A stretch of DNA of 64,000 nt from Rhizobium terricola (GCF_012927355.1 NZ_JABBGK010000001.1:1730649-1794648), one strand, 5' to 3'; shown: positions 43,572 through 54,229, counted from the stretch's first letter. Notes: generated by a model not told the origin, from the sequence alone. Made by a program: numbers and translations.

Positions 43572-44261
43572 TCACTCCTGATCTGCCATCCGATATCCGA
43601 CTCCCGGTTCCGTTCGCACAATGCGCGGCTGCGTTGGATCACGTTCGATCTTCTGGCGGAGCTGGCCGATGAAGACACGCAGGTAGTGCAGGTCGTCGCC
43701 GTGGGCCGGTCCCCAGACGGATCCCAGCAAGGCCCGATGGGTCACGACGCGGCCGGCATGGCGGGCGAGATGCAGCAGCAGGTCGTATTCCTTCGGTGTC
43801 AGGTGCACCGTCTCGTCGCCGCGCGTCACCAGCCGCCTGATCGGGTCGATGGTAAGGCCGTCGACCTCGATGACGGAGGGAATGGCCTCGCTCCGTCCGC
43901 GATGGCGAAGTGCCGTGCGGATGCGGGCCGTCAGTTCGCCGATGCCGAAGGGTTTTTCGACATAGTCGTCGGCGCCCAGATCGAGCGCGGCGATCTTTTC
44001 GCTTTCCCGGTCGCGCGCGGACAGGATGACGATCGGGATGTCGCTCCAGCCGCGCAGGCCGGCGATGACCTCCTTGCCGTCCATGTCGGGCAGGCCGAGA
44101 TCGAGGATGACGAGATCCGGTGCCCGGGTCGCAACAGCCTTCAGCGCCTCCGCTCCGGTCAGGGCCTCGATCACCTCGTATCCGGCCGCCGTCAGCGACG
44201 GCTTCAGGAAGCGCTGGATCTGGGGTTCGTCATCCACGACGAGGATGCGGGGCAAAGTCAT
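43572..44261 (-). CDS. kdpE: response regulator KdpE
   Basis: This 229-residue OmpR/PhoB-type regulator has a receiver domain (ILVVDDEPQI, LVILDLGLPDMDG with the phospho-Asp, PIVILSARD, VEKPFG) and a winged-helix DNA-binding domain (VHLTPKEYDLLLHLARHAGRVVTHRALLGSVWG). It overlaps kdpD by 4 bases (ATGA). Phosphorylated by KdpD at low potassium or osmotic stress, it should activate the kdp promoter. Confidence 0.97.
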   Translation of the reverse strand: MTLPRILVVDDEPQIQRFLKPSLTAAGYEVIEALTGAEALKAVATRAPDLVILDLGLPDMDGKEVIAGLRGWSDIPIVILSARDRESEKIAALDLGADDYVEKPFGIGELTARIRTALRHRGRSEAIPSVIEVDGLTIDPIRRLVTRGDETVHLTPKEYDLLLHLARHAGRVVTHRALLGSVWGPAHGDDLHYLRVFIGQLRQKIERDPTQPRIVRTEPGVGYRMADQE

Positions 44262-46948
44262 CTGGGTTCCGTCCTCGATCTGTCGGCTGCCGGGAAGCGC
44301 ATCACGATGCGCGTGCCTCTCTTTTTCACGGCCGGGCTTTCGGCATGGATCCGGCCGCCCATCGCCTCGACGAAACCCCGGGCGATGGAGAGGCCGAGAC
44401 CCGTCCCGGGCGAGCGTCCGTCGGGCTTGCCCCTGCGATAGAATTTTTCGAAGACGCGGTCCAGATCCTCCGTCGGAATGCCCTTGCCGAGGTCGGTGAC
44501 CGAGATCAGCACATCCCCTCCGTCACGGCGGGCGTAGACGCTGATCGCATCCTCGCCGCCATATTTCACCGCATTGTCGAGCAGGTTGAACAGCACCTGG
44601 CCCAGCAGCACGCCGTCCCCCTCGATCAGCGGCAGGTCGGTGGCGATGCCGGTTTCGATCACACGACCGGGCGCATATTTGCGGGTCCGGTCGACGGCGG
44701 ACTGCACGACGTCGGTCACGTCGATCCAGTCGCGCTTCGGCTTCAGGGTGCCGGCCTCGATCCGGGTCATGTCGAGCAGGTTGGCGACGAAGCGGCTCAT
44801 CCGGCCGCTTTCCTCCTCGATCGACTGCAGGAGGTCGTCGCGGTTTTCGGCGGTCATGCGGGGGCCGAGCTGGCGAAGGCTGGTCACGGCGCCGGTGATG
44901 GTGGCGAGCGGTGTGCGAAGATCGTGGGAGATCGACGACAGCAATGCCTCGCGATAGCGCTCGCCCTCGAGCCGGGCGGCCTGGGCCACGGTCTCTTCCG
45001 CAAGGCGGGCGCGGTCGAGCGCGATCGCGGTCTGGTCGAGGATTGCCGCGAGCGAGCGCTCTTCGTTGAGGTCCAGTCTCTCGGTCGAATGCTCGATGCC
45101 GCAGACGCCGACAATGCCGTGCGGCCCGAGCAGGGGGCGAAACTCGAAGCGACTGTTGGGGAGCGTCCCGGTGCCGCGACCCGCCGCCTCGCGCTTCTCG
45201 TGTGTCCAGCGCGCGGCCGCAAGGTCGGTGACGTCGAGATCGGTATCCGGCGGCCAGGCTGCGGCGACGCCCAGTTCTCCATTGCGGGCAAGGAGCAAGA
45301 CGATCTTGCGCCTGAGGCTCGTCTGCAAATGCGAGACGGCCAGCCAGATGGCATCTTCGGTTTGCGCGGTGCCTGCGAGCTTGCGGGAGAAATCGTAGAG
45401 CGACTGCAGCGCGGTCGCGCGGACCCGTGCGACACCTGCCTGCTCGCGGATCCGCGAGGCGAAACCACCGGCGACGACGGCGACGGCGAGAAAGACGAAC
45501 AGCGCGAAGACCTCGTGCGGGGCGGCGATGGTGAAGGTGTGCAGCGGTTCGATGAAGAAGAAATTGTAGGCGAGCGTGGACAGGGCCGCGGCCAGAAAGG
45601 CCGACAGGTAACCGCCGGCGACCGATGCGCCGAGCACGGCCAGCAGAAAGAGGATCGAGATGTTCGGCAGGTCGATGAACAGGTCGATCGCCTTGCCGAC
45701 CGCGGTGATGACGGCCACGAACCCGATGGCGATGATCGACGACCGCTGCACCATGGCCAGGTTCAAGGCTGGCGCTTTCGGGGCTGCGACCGAAACGGCA
45801 CCCTTTTCCGGGGTCACCAGGTGGACACCGATGCCGGCGGCCTTGCGCGACAGCATCTGCGGCAGCGAACGGGACGAAAAACGTTCTATCCCATGTCGCC
45901 GGGGCGAGCCGATGACGATCTGCGTCGCGTGTTCACGGCGGGCGAGCTTCAGGATCTCGTCGACGAAGTCGTTGCCGATGATGTGACGCGTCTCCGCGCC
46001 GAGTTGTTCGGCGAGGCGGAAGAGGGTTTCCACCTTACGCAGATGCTCGGTCGAGACGACCTCCCGGTCGGAGCGCTCGACGGAAACGACGATCCAGGGC
46101 GCGTTCAGCCCGGAAGCAAGGCGGCTTGCGACGCGCAGGACCTTCTCGGACAGGGCGTCGGAGCCGATGCAGACGATCAGCCGTTCGCCCGTTGCCCACG
46201 GCCCGTCGATCGCGTTCTGCTTCAGGTAGTCGACCATCTGGTCGTCGACGCGGTCGGCGGTGCGGCGCAAAGCAAGTTCACGAAGAGCGGTCAGGTTGCC
46301 GACACGGAAGAAGCGGTCGACCGCTCGGCTGGCGCTTTCGGGCAGGTAAACCTTGCCTTCCTTCAGGCGCTCGATCAATTCCGACGGCGGCAGGTCGACC
46401 AGCAGCACTTCGTCGGCGCGTTTCAGGACGAGATCCGGAACGCGTTCGCGAACCATCACGCCGGTGATCTGCGCCACGAGATCGGCCAGGCTTTCTAGGT
46501 GCTGGATGTTGAGCGCCGTCCAGACGTCGATACCGGCGGCGATCAGTTCCTCGATGTCCTGGTATCGCTTGGGATGGCGGCTTCCGTCGGGATTGGAATG
46601 AGCAAGCTCGTCAACGATGACGATCCTCGGCTTGCGGGCGAGCGCTGCGTCGATATCGAACTCCTCCAGCATGCGCCCGCGATGGGCGACACGCAGACGG
46701 GGGAGAACTTCGAGACCGCTGAGCAATGAGGCGGTCTCACCGCGCCCGTGCGTTTCCACCAGCCCGACGACGACATCCAGCCCATCGGCCTTGAGGCGCT
46801 GGGCACGGGACAGCATGGAATAGGTTTTCCCGACCCCGGGGGCGGCGCCGAGAAAAACGGTCAACTTGCCCCGGCGGTCCTTGTCCGCCAGGGCAAGCAG
46901 TGCATCCGGATCCGGCCGGCGGCTGTGATCGCGGTTGTCGTCCGCCAT
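44258..46948 (-). CDS. kdpD: sensor histidine kinase KdpD
   Basis: This 896-residue sensor has, in order, the KdpD N-terminal domain with Walker-type GAAPGVGKTYSML and VIVDELAHSNPDG, a universal-stress domain, four membrane segments (about residues 400-500), a GAF domain, and the kinase core with SSISHDLRTPLATITG (phospho-His) and ATPase blocks DNAVKYGG and GTGLGLSIARGFVEAMGG. It senses potassium limitation and controls KdpE. All domains look intact. Confidence 0.97.
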   Translation of the reverse strand: MADDNRDHSRRPDPDALLALADKDRRGKLTVFLGAAPGVGKTYSMLSRAQRLKADGLDVVVGLVETHGRGETASLLSGLEVLPRLRVAHRGRMLEEFDIDAALARKPRIVIVDELAHSNPDGSRHPKRYQDIEELIAAGIDVWTALNIQHLESLADLVAQITGVMVRERVPDLVLKRADEVLLVDLPPSELIERLKEGKVYLPESASRAVDRFFRVGNLTALRELALRRTADRVDDQMVDYLKQNAIDGPWATGERLIVCIGSDALSEKVLRVASRLASGLNAPWIVVSVERSDREVVSTEHLRKVETLFRLAEQLGAETRHIIGNDFVDEILKLARREHATQIVIGSPRRHGIERFSSRSLPQMLSRKAAGIGVHLVTPEKGAVSVAAPKAPALNLAMVQRSSIIAIGFVAVITAVGKAIDLFIDLPNISILFLLAVLGASVAGGYLSAFLAAALSTLAYNFFFIEPLHTFTIAAPHEVFALFVFLAVAVVAGGFASRIREQAGVARVRATALQSLYDFSRKLAGTAQTEDAIWLAVSHLQTSLRRKIVLLLARNGELGVAAAWPPDTDLDVTDLAAARWTHEKREAAGRGTGTLPNSRFEFRPLLGPHGIVGVCGIEHSTERLDLNEERSLAAILDQTAIALDRARLAEETVAQAARLEGERYREALLSSISHDLRTPLATITGAVTSLRQLGPRMTAENRDDLLQSIEEESGRMSRFVANLLDMTRIEAGTLKPKRDWIDVTDVVQSAVDRTRKYAPGRVIETGIATDLPLIEGDGVLLGQVLFNLLDNAVKYGGEDAISVYARRDGGDVLISVTDLGKGIPTEDLDRVFEKFYRRGKPDGRSPGTGLGLSIARGFVEAMGGRIHAESPAVKKRGTRIVMRFPAADRSRTEPR

Positions 46949-46956
46949 TCAGTCCC

Positions 46957-47526
46957 TCACGTCTTCAGGTCGTCGAGTGCCCGGTTGAGCAGCAATACGT
47001 TGACGCGCGGTTCGCCCACGACACCGAGAAATCGCGTCTCGACATGTTGGGTGACGAGATCCGCCAGCGTCTGCTCCGTAATGGAACGCGCTTTTGCCAC
47101 GCGGGCAAGCTGTGCGCGCGCAAATTCCGGAGAGATATGCGGATCGACCCCCGACCCGGAGGTCGTCGCCGCATCACCGGGCAGCGGCGCAGCGATCCCG
47201 GTGGCCGAAAGGCGCTCGGCATCCGACGCCACGCGGTCGCGCAATTTGACGGAGGTCGTGCCGAGGTTCGAGCCGGACGAGGCGGCGGCGTTGTAGGGAT
47301 CGGGACCAGTCGCGGACGGACGCGGCCAGAAATAGCGGTCGGAGGTGAAGTTCTGGCCGATCAGGGCGGAGCCGATAACGACGCCGTCCTTCTCGATCAG
47401 GCTGCCGTTGGCTTGCGATGGCAGGGCCGACTGGGCGATGCCGGTGACCGCGAGCGGAAAGGCGAGGCCTGTGAGCGCGGTCATCGCGACGACCAGGGTG
47501 ATTGCGGGGCGAAGATGGTTTAGCAT
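46957..47526 (-). CDS. kdpC: potassium-transporting ATPase subunit KdpC
   Basis: This 189-residue single-span protein has an N-terminal membrane segment ([24 protein letters not shown]) and the periplasmic KdpC domain with [29 protein letters not shown], and [24 protein letters not shown]. It stabilises the KdpFABC complex and assists K+ binding. Confidence 0.96.
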   Translation of the reverse strand: MLNHLRPAITLVVAMTALTGLAFPLAVTGIAQSALPSQANGSLIEKDGVVIGSALIGQNFTSDRYFWPRPSATGPDPYNAAASSGSNLGTTSVKLRDRVASDAERLSATGIAAPLPGDAATTSGSGVDPHISPEFARAQLARVAKARSITEQTLADLVTQHVETRFLGVVGEPRVNVLLLNRALDDLKT

Positions 47527-47529
47527 GGG

Positions 47530-49566
47530 TCACACCAGATGAAGGGCGCTGACCGCAAGGTCGATGACCTTGATGCCGGCGAAGGGGAGAAGAATGCCGC
47601 CGAGGCCGTAGACCAGGAGATTGCGGCGCAGGAGCGAGGCAGCACCCGAGGGGCGGTAGGCGACACCTCTGAGCGCGAGCGGGATCAGCGCGACGATGAT
47701 CAGCGCGTTGAAGATGACCGCCGAGAGGATGGCGGATTGCGGCGAGGAAAGCCCCATCACGTTCAGGGCACCGAGCGCCGGATAGGTGGCGACGAACAGA
47801 GCCGGGATGATCGCGAAGTATTTCGCCACGTCGTTGGCAATCGAGAAGGTGGTCAGCGATCCGCGGGTCATCAGGAGCTGCTTGCCGATCTCGACGATCT
47901 CGATCAGCTTGGTCGGGCTCGAATCGAGGTCGACCATGTTCGCGGCCTCGCGGGCGGCCTGGGTTCCGGTCTGCATGGCGACGCCGACATCGGCCTGGGC
48001 AAGCGCCGGTGCGTCATTGGTGCCGTCGCCGCACATGGCGATCAGCCGGCCGCCCTGCTGTTCGCGGCGGATGTAGGCAAGTTTGTCCTCCGGAGTCGCC
48101 TGGGCGAGATAGTCGTCCACGCCGGCCTCCGAGGCGATCGCCGCCGCCGTGACCGGATTGTCGCCCGTCACCATGACGGTGCGGATGCCCATGGCGCGCA
48201 GTGCCGCGAACCGTTCCTTGATACCGGGTTTCACCACGTCCTTCAGATGGATCACGCCGAGCAGCCGGTCGCCGTCGGTAACGGCAAGAGGGGTGCCGCC
48301 GCTGCGGGCCACCATGTCAACGGCACGGCGGAATTCGGCCGGGGCGTCCTCGTCGGTGAGGCCGGCGAACTTCAGGACGGCGTCGACTGCGCCCTTGCGC
48401 AGGCGGCGGGTGCCGAGATCGACCCCGGAGAGGCGGGTTTCGGCGGTGAAGGCGACGAAGGCGTCGGCGCGGGCTTCAGGGGTGGCGATGCCGTGTTCCC
48501 CGGTGGCAAGGGCCACGATCGAGCGGCCTTCCGGGGTCTCGTCGGAAAGACTGGCGAGAAGGGCAGCCCCCGCCAGTTCTGCGGCACTTACACCGGGGAC
48601 GGGCAGGAAATCGCTTGCCATGCGGTTGCCGTAGGTGATCGTGCCGGTCTTGTCGAGCAGTAGCGTGTCGACGTCGCCGGCGGCCTCGACGGCACGGCCC
48701 GACGTCGCGATCACGTTGAAGCGCACCAGGCGGTCCATGCCGGCAATGCCGATTGCCGAGAGAAGACCGCCGATCGTCGTCGGAATGAGGGTGACGAGCA
48801 ACGCGGCAAGAACGGTGACCGAGATGACGGTGCCGGAATAGCCCGCAAGCCCCCAGATCGCCACGCAGACGAAGAGGAAGATCAGCGTCAGGCCGGAAAG
48901 CAGGATCGACAACGCGATCTCGTTCGGCGTCTTCTGGCGCTGGGCGCCTTCGATGAGCGCGATCATGCGATCGACGAAGGAGGAACCCGGGGCCACCGTG
49001 ATCTTGATCTTGATCTCGTCGGAGAGAACCTGGGTGCCGCCGGTGACGGCCGAACGGTCGCCGCCGGACTCGCGGATCACGGGGGCGGACTCGCCGGTGA
49101 TCGCGCTTTCGTTGACCGAGGCGACGCCTTCGATCACCTCGCCGTCACCGGGGATGAGTTCCCCGGCGGCGACGAGCACGACGTCGCCGACCTTGAGGCT
49201 GGAGGCCGGGATCGTTTCGGTTCTGCCGTTGCCACCGAGTTTGCGGGCGACGAGTTCGGACTTGGTCTTCTTCAGGCTGTCGGCCTGGGCGCGCCCGCGG
49301 CCCTCCGCCACGGCTTCGGCGAAGGTGGCGAAGAGAACGGTGAACCACAGCCAGGCGGCGATCTGGCCGGAGAAGCCGGCGCCGGCTCCTCCGCTCGTCA
49401 GGTCGCGCAGGAAGATCAGCGTCACGACGGCAGCGACGACTTCCGTCACGAAGATCACCGGATTGCGCAGCAATTGCCGGGGATCAAGCTTCAGCACGGC
49501 ATCGCGCATCGCCGGGAAGAGGATGCCGGGGTCGAGAAGACCAGGGGTCTTGCGGTCTTTTGACAT
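47530..49566 (-). CDS. kdpB: potassium-transporting ATPase ATP-binding subunit KdpB
   Basis: This 678-residue P-type ATPase hydrolyses ATP for K+ uptake. It has the TGES actuator motif in [15 protein letters not shown], the phosphorylation motif [12 protein letters not shown], and the hinge motif [18 protein letters not shown]. The start at 49566 ([13 protein letters not shown]) matches the family. The much longer open frame upstream is a shadow inside kdpA. The gene lies 3 bases before kdpC. Confidence 0.97.
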   Translation of the reverse strand: MSKDRKTPGLLDPGILFPAMRDAVLKLDPRQLLRNPVIFVTEVVAAVVTLIFLRDLTSGGAGAGFSGQIAAWLWFTVLFATFAEAVAEGRGRAQADSLKKTKSELVARKLGGNGRTETIPASSLKVGDVVLVAAGELIPGDGEVIEGVASVNESAITGESAPVIRESGGDRSAVTGGTQVLSDEIKIKITVAPGSSFVDRMIALIEGAQRQKTPNEIALSILLSGLTLIFLFVCVAIWGLAGYSGTVISVTVLAALLVTLIPTTIGGLLSAIGIAGMDRLVRFNVIATSGRAVEAAGDVDTLLLDKTGTITYGNRMASDFLPVPGVSAAELAGAALLASLSDETPEGRSIVALATGEHGIATPEARADAFVAFTAETRLSGVDLGTRRLRKGAVDAVLKFAGLTDEDAPAEFRRAVDMVARSGGTPLAVTDGDRLLGVIHLKDVVKPGIKERFAALRAMGIRTVMVTGDNPVTAAAIASEAGVDDYLAQATPEDKLAYIRREQQGGRLIAMCGDGTNDAPALAQADVGVAMQTGTQAAREAANMVDLDSSPTKLIEIVEIGKQLLMTRGSLTTFSIANDVAKYFAIIPALFVATYPALGALNVMGLSSPQSAILSAVIFNALIIVALIPLALRGVAYRPSGAASLLRRNLLVYGLGGILLPFAGIKVIDLAVSALHLV

Positions 49567-49577
49567 GGAGGTTTCCT

Positions 49578-51287
49578 TCAGAAGGTCTGGCCGGCGAGCA
49601 TCGCGAAATGTTCGACGATGGGGCCGAGGGCGAGTGCCGGGAAGAATTGCAGCCCGCCGAGAATGAGGATGATGCCGATCAGCAGCCCGACGAACAGAGG
49701 CCCGTCTGTGGGGAAGGTGCCGGCGGAGGCCGGTGCCTTGACCTTGGCGGCGAGCGATCCGGCAATCGCCATGACCGGCACGACATAGGCGAAGCGGCCG
49801 AGCAGCATCGCGAGGCCGAGCGTCGTGTTGTACCAAGGCGTGTTGCCGGTGAGCCCGCCGAAGGCGGAGCCGTTGTTGCCGGCGGACGAGGTGTAGGCAT
49901 AGAGGATTTCCGACAGGCCATGCGGACCGGCGGTGCCGACGCTTGCCACGGCGAAGGGCAGGATTGCCGAGACCGCGGTGAAGCCGAGGATGACGAGCGG
50001 CAGGATGAGGACCGCCAGCATGGCGAACTTCATTTCGCGGCCCTCGATCTTCTTGCCGAGGAATTCCGGCGTGCGGCCGACCATCAGACCGGCAACGAAG
50101 ACGGAGAGCAGTGCGAAGACGAGCATTCCGTAAAGGCCGGAGCCGACGCCGCCAGGCAGAACTTCGCCGAGCTGCATGAGGAACATCGGAACGAGACCGC
50201 CGAGCCCGGTGAACGAGCCATGCATGCCGTTGACGCCGCCATCCGACAGGCCGGTGGTAACGGCCGCATAGAGTGCCGTCATGGCCTGGCCGAAGCGGAC
50301 TTCCTTGCCCTCCATGTTGCCGAGCGCAGGATCGACGCCGAGCGCGGTCAGGATCGGATTGCCCTGGGCTTCGGCCCAATAGGTGATCGCGACGCCGGCG
50401 ATCAGCAGGACGGTCATCGCGGAGATCAGCGCCCAGCCCTGGCGGCGGTTTCCGACCATCTGGCCGAAGGAATAGACCAGCGCCGCCGAGATCGACAGCA
50501 TGGCGAAGATGTTGAGATAGTTGGACCAGGCCGTCGGATTTTCGAAGGGATGGGCGGCATTGACGTTGAAGAAACCGCCACCGTTGGTGCCGAGCTGCTT
50601 GATCGCTTCCTGGGAGGCGACGGGCCCGAGCGAAATCACCTGGTTGGCGCCTTCGAGCGTGGTGGCCGTCACCGATCCGTCGAGCGTCTGGGGCAGACCC
50701 ATGGCGACGAAGGCAAGGGCCACGACAAAGGCGATCGGCAGGAGCACGTAGAGCGTGGCGCGGGTCATGTCTACCCAGAAGTTGCCGAGCGTCGAGACCC
50801 TTGAGCGGGCAAGCGCCCGGGTGAAGGCGATGGCGAGCGCCATGCCGGTTGCCGCGGACAGGAAGTTCTGCACCGTGAGCCCCGCCATCTGGGAGAAATG
50901 GCTGAGCGTGGTTTCACCGCCATAGTTCTGCCAGTTGGTATTGGTCACGAAGGAGACCGCCGTGTTGAAGGCGAGATCGGGAGCCATGCCGGCAAAGCCC
51001 TGCGGGTTAAGCGGCAGATAGGCCTGAAGCCTGAGGATCGCGTAGAGGGCAAGGAAGCCGGCGATCGAGAAGGCGAGCATGGCGAGCGTGTAGGCGAGCC
51101 AGCCCTGCTCCTTGTCCTCGCGGATGCCAGAGAGCCGATAAAGGCCCTTTTCCACGGGCGCGAGTACGGGGGAAAGAATGGTGCGCTCACCGGAAAAGAC
51201 CCGTGCCATGTAAAGCCCAAGCGGCTTGATGGCGACGAGCACGGCGAGAAAGAGGAGGCTGATTTGCAGCCACCCGACAATGGTCAT
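49578..51287 (-). CDS. kdpA: potassium-transporting ATPase potassium-binding subunit KdpA
   Basis: This 569-residue membrane channel subunit begins [23 protein letters not shown] and contains the four pore-loop selectivity segments seen as [52 protein letters not shown] and [16 protein letters not shown]. It selects K+ and passes it to KdpB through the intersubunit tunnel. Length matches E. coli KdpA (557). Confidence 0.97.
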   Translation of the reverse strand: MTIVGWLQISLLFLAVLVAIKPLGLYMARVFSGERTILSPVLAPVEKGLYRLSGIREDKEQGWLAYTLAMLAFSIAGFLALYAILRLQAYLPLNPQGFAGMAPDLAFNTAVSFVTNTNWQNYGGETTLSHFSQMAGLTVQNFLSAATGMALAIAFTRALARSRVSTLGNFWVDMTRATLYVLLPIAFVVALAFVAMGLPQTLDGSVTATTLEGANQVISLGPVASQEAIKQLGTNGGGFFNVNAAHPFENPTAWSNYLNIFAMLSISAALVYSFGQMVGNRRQGWALISAMTVLLIAGVAITYWAEAQGNPILTALGVDPALGNMEGKEVRFGQAMTALYAAVTTGLSDGGVNGMHGSFTGLGGLVPMFLMQLGEVLPGGVGSGLYGMLVFALLSVFVAGLMVGRTPEFLGKKIEGREMKFAMLAVLILPLVILGFTAVSAILPFAVASVGTAGPHGLSEILYAYTSSAGNNGSAFGGLTGNTPWYNTTLGLAMLLGRFAYVVPVMAIAGSLAAKVKAPASAGTFPTDGPLFVGLLIGIILILGGLQFFPALALGPIVEHFAMLAGQTF

Positions 51288-51305
51288 GGGATTACTCCTC
51301 GAAAA

Positions 51306-51392
51306 TCAGAAGCGTTCGGGCCGCAGAAGCGTGACCACGAGATAAACGCCGAGCGCGATCGCGACGACGAGGCCAAAGAGCGGTTCAAGCAT
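51306..51392 (-). CDS. kdpF: KdpF, 28-residue subunit
   Basis: The 28-codon frame encodes MLEPLFGLVVAIALGVYLVV followed by TLLRPERF. It is a single membrane helix ending in the LLRPERF tail typical of KdpF, which stabilises the KdpABC complex. It lies 18 bases before kdpA. The gene is easily missed because of its size. Confidence 0.92.
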   Translation of the reverse strand: MLEPLFGLVVAIALGVYLVVTLLRPERF

Positions 51393-51403
51393 TCTCGCCT
51401 CCG

Positions 51404-51487
51404 TCACAGCCGGTCGAGCGCGCGGGCATAGAGCGCGAGCACGAAAAGCGTGCCGGCGCCGAGCGCGAGGAAGATGAGGTCGGACAT
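51404..51487 (-). CDS. 27-residue membrane peptide upstream of kdpF
   Basis: The 27-codon frame encodes MSDLIFLALGAGTLFVLALY followed by ARALDRL, a single hydrophobic helix with a basic tail. GGAG lies 8 bases before the ATG and the gene ends 11 bases before kdpF. Similar mini-ORFs occur before kdpF in other bacteria, but no function is established as far as I know. Confidence 0.75.
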   Translation of the reverse strand: MSDLIFLALGAGTLFVLALYARALDRL

Positions 51488-51565
51488 GTCCGTTTCTCCT
51501 GTTGATACACAGACAGGATAAAGGCGCTTCGGGTCAGGCTTCGATGGGGAAGAGCGAAGGCAGAC

Positions 51566-51583
51566 ATAAGGAAAAGATAAGGA
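51566..51583. promoter_or_regulatory. candidate KdpE binding site (11-bp-period direct repeat)
   Basis: ATAAGGA occurs at 51566-51572 and again at 51577-51583, exactly one 11-bp helical turn apart. OmpR/PhoB-type regulators bind such tandem repeats. The site is 79 bases upstream of the first gene of the kdp transcript. TATCCT on the minus strand (51515-51520) is a possible -10. Confidence 0.55.
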
Positions 51584-51643
51584 CTGAATAGCCCCTAGAT
51601 TTGTGGACGCCTTCTTTCCTAAGACTGAGGCAAGTAGGCCTAC

Positions 51644-51856
51644 ATGGGCAAAGGCAATTTCACGGAAGAGTTCAAACGCGACGCGGTGCGTCAGATCACC
51701 GAGCGAGGCTATCCGGTCGCGGAGGTTTCGCAACGGCTCGGTGTCAGCCAGCATTCGCTAGACGAGTGGAAGAAGAAGTTCCACACATCGAACGGCAAGT
51801 GCAGCGATGAGACCGAGGAGATCGGACGGCTCAAGCGAGAACTGGCTCGCGTCACA
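51644..51856 (+). mobile_element. truncated IS3-family transposase OrfA
   Basis: The frame begins MGKGNFTEEFKRDAVRQI, then TERGYPVAEVSQRLGVSQHSLDEWKKKF, a typical IS3/IS911 OrfA helix-turn-helix, and continues to the start of the leucine-zipper region at EIGRLKRELARVT. Similarity stops abruptly near 51856 where EERDILKKA would be expected. OrfB and recognisable terminal repeats are absent. The frame stays open to 52084 but that tail is not transposase. Confidence 0.85.
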
Positions 51857-52333
51857 GGTGGGCGCACAAGCTTCCACGGAGCCTCAAGAGACGGCCCCTT
51901 GTCTGCGCGAGGGGCGACGCCCCTTCACAGTCGGGCCGGATCAAAACCACACCTGCGCGAGATCCGGGCAGACAATGAAGAGCATCGGAGCTTTCAGTAT
52001 AGCGCCGACCGCAGCGCGGGAAAGCGGCAATTCTCGACAAGCCTAGGACCGGCAAAAAGAGTAACCGCAGGAGCATCAGCATAGCGCCCCGCAGAGGGAG
52101 GCGGGACCGACCGCCTCCGGCCGGGCGTTCTTGTGACCGCGCCGGCGGAATTTGGAGGCATCTTTCCGGACAAGCAAGTGAATAGCCCCCGCGGCACTCG
52201 CTCCTTCCGTCTTGCGCTCGGCCTGTGTTCCCGGATGAAGGTCGAAATCCCCCGAAGGATTAGGCAGCCCGCGCAATTGCGGCTATGATCTCCTGCAATA
52301 TCACGGGAGGCGGCCACAAGAGCCGGTGATTTG
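51857..52333. other. gap between IS3 relic and AcoR-like gene
   Basis: About 480 bases with no recognisable gene. It begins at the break in the IS3 OrfA and must contain the promoter of the activator gene. Short open frames on the minus strand have no motifs. Confidence 0.5.
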
Positions 52334-54220
52334 ATGGGTTTTGCGGATCACGTAAAGGAGATCGAGCGGGTCGGCCAAGGAAACAACACCGGTCGCGACG
52401 CCATCGTCGTGGAATCCTGGCGGCGTTGCCTCGACACCTACCAGCTCGATCCGGCAAAGGCGCGCGAGGCGGTCATCGTCTCGCAGACGCGGCTGCGCGA
52501 ACATCGCCAGCAGGCGGAAGACCTCGTGCACATCGCCCGCTCCGGTCTGGAGCGGCTCTACCGCCAGGTTGCCGAGCAGAACTATGTGCTGCTGCTCTCC
52601 GACCGTCAGGGCGTCACCGTCGAATTCCTCGGCGATCCCTCCTTCAACAACAACCTGCGCAAGGCAGGCCTCTATCTCGGCTCCGAATGGGCCGAGCCCC
52701 GCGCCGGCACCTGCGCCGTCGGCGCCTGCATCGCCACCGGTGAGGCGCTGACCATCCACCAGACCGACCATTTCGACATCACCCATACGCCGCTCTCCTG
52801 CACCGCCGCGCCGATCTACGACACGCAAGGGGCTCTCGCCGCCGTGCTGGACATTTCGCTCCTGAGTTCGCCGATCCTGAAGGCGAGCCAGAACATGGCG
52901 CGCCATCTCGTCTCTTCCACGGTGCGGCGCATCGAGCTCGCCAACCTCATGGCCAACAGCCGCCACGATCTGGTGCTGCGTTTTGCCGGCGCCCCGGAAT
53001 TCCTCGACGTCGATCCGGAAGCGGCGATTTCCGTCGATGGCACGGGCCGCATCACCGGCATGACCCATGGCGGCGCGCGGCTTCTTGCGGCCTCGCGCGG
53101 GCTCGACTGGCGCAGGACCGAGCTTCTGATCGCACAACCGGTCACCGACTTTTTTGAAGCGGGGCTCGACGAACTCGCATCGCTTACCCGCGCCAGCCTG
53201 CCGCAGGACCGGCGGATCGCCGTGCGCGACGGGTCGACCCTGTTTGCCCATGCCATCGAGCCGCAGCAGCGCACGGTGAGCGTGCCGGTTGCACGTGCGT
53301 CCCGCCAACCGGCGGCAATGAGCAGTCTGGGTGGCAACGTTCCGGCCGTCGACGAACTGCGGCGCAAGGTGACGAAACTCGCACCGAGCCGCTTGCCGAT
53401 CCTCATCCAGGGCGAGACCGGGACCGGCAAGGAATATCTGGCCCGCATCGTCCACACCGTGAGCGGGCTTTCCGGCCGCTTCGTTGCGGTCAATTGCGCA
53501 GCGATCCCCGAACAACTGATCGAGAGCGAGTTGTTTGGCCATGCGCCCGGAGCCTTTACCGGCGCGCTCGCCAAGGGACGCAAAGGGCTGGTGGAGGAGG
53601 CGCAGGGCGGAACCCTGTTCCTCGACGAAATCGGCGATATGCCCTACGCCGCGCAAAGCCGGTTGCTCCGTGTTCTGGCCGAGGGAGAAGTCCTGCCCGT
53701 GGGCGGTTCGGTTCCGCGCAGGGTCGATTTCCGCGTGCTTTCGGCGTCGCATCGGTCGCTTAACGACATGGTCGCGGCCGGCACGTTCCGCGAAGACCTG
53801 TATTATCGGCTGAATGCCGCGGTGCTTTCGCTTCCGCCGCTTTGCGAGCGCGAGGACCTGCCCTGGCTCATCGAACGGCTGCTCGAAAAGCATGGCACGG
53901 AGGGCCGGCCTCTCAGGCTCTCGAGCGCCGCCAGACTGCTGGTCCTCAATTATCCCTGGCCGGGCAATATCCGCGAGCTGGACAATGCGATCGCCTTTGC
54001 CGCAGCGCTGTGTGACGACGGTCTGGTCGAGGTGGCGGACCTGCCGGACCAGTTGTCGGGCATGCCGTCGATCCTCCGCGACGACAGCCATCAAGCCGAC
54101 GTGAGGGCAGTGCTTACGGCCTGCAAGGGCAACGTATCCGAAGCCGCGCGCCGGCTCGGCATCGATCGCACGACCTTGCATCGCCGCATCAGACGGCTCG
54201 GCATAGACCGCCGGCATTAG
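52334..54220 (+). CDS. AcoR-like sigma-54-dependent transcriptional activator
   Basis: This 628-residue activator has an N-terminal GAF-type sensor as in AcoR (ESWRRCLDTYQLDP, AGTCAVGACIATGEALTIHQTDHF), an AAA+ domain with Walker A GETGTGKE, the sigma-54 loop GAFTGA and Walker B GTLFLDEIGDM, and a C-terminal Fis-type helix-turn-helix (NVSEAARRLGIDRTTLHRRIRRLGI). The ATG at 52334 is chosen. A TTG codon precedes it directly. AcoR proteins respond to acetoin. The next genes have a sigma-54 promoter and palindromic upstream sites, so they are the likely targets. Confidence 0.93.
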   Translation: MGFADHVKEIERVGQGNNTGRDAIVVESWRRCLDTYQLDPAKAREAVIVSQTRLREHRQQAEDLVHIARSGLERLYRQVAEQNYVLLLSDRQGVTVEFLGDPSFNNNLRKAGLYLGSEWAEPRAGTCAVGACIATGEALTIHQTDHFDITHTPLSCTAAPIYDTQGALAAVLDISLLSSPILKASQNMARHLVSSTVRRIELANLMANSRHDLVLRFAGAPEFLDVDPEAAISVDGTGRITGMTHGGARLLAASRGLDWRRTELLIAQPVTDFFEAGLDELASLTRASLPQDRRIAVRDGSTLFAHAIEPQQRTVSVPVARASRQPAAMSSLGGNVPAVDELRRKVTKLAPSRLPILIQGETGTGKEYLARIVHTVSGLSGRFVAVNCAAIPEQLIESELFGHAPGAFTGALAKGRKGLVEEAQGGTLFLDEIGDMPYAAQSRLLRVLAEGEVLPVGGSVPRRVDFRVLSASHRSLNDMVAAGTFREDLYYRLNAAVLSLPPLCEREDLPWLIERLLEKHGTEGRPLRLSSAARLLVLNYPWPGNIRELDNAIAFAAALCDDGLVEVADLPDQLSGMPSILRDDSHQADVRAVLTACKGNVSEAARRLGIDRTTLHRRIRRLGIDRRH

Positions 54221-54229
54221 GCACCCCAC

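Noticed and set aside
44120..46498. 792-codon open frame antisense to kdpD
   Set aside because: Low-complexity Arg/Gly/Asp-rich composition typical of an antisense shadow. kdpD is complete on the minus strand.
47530..50379. 949-codon frame starting far upstream of kdpB
   Set aside because: The first ~270 codons lie within kdpA out of frame. KdpB starts at 49566 by family alignment.
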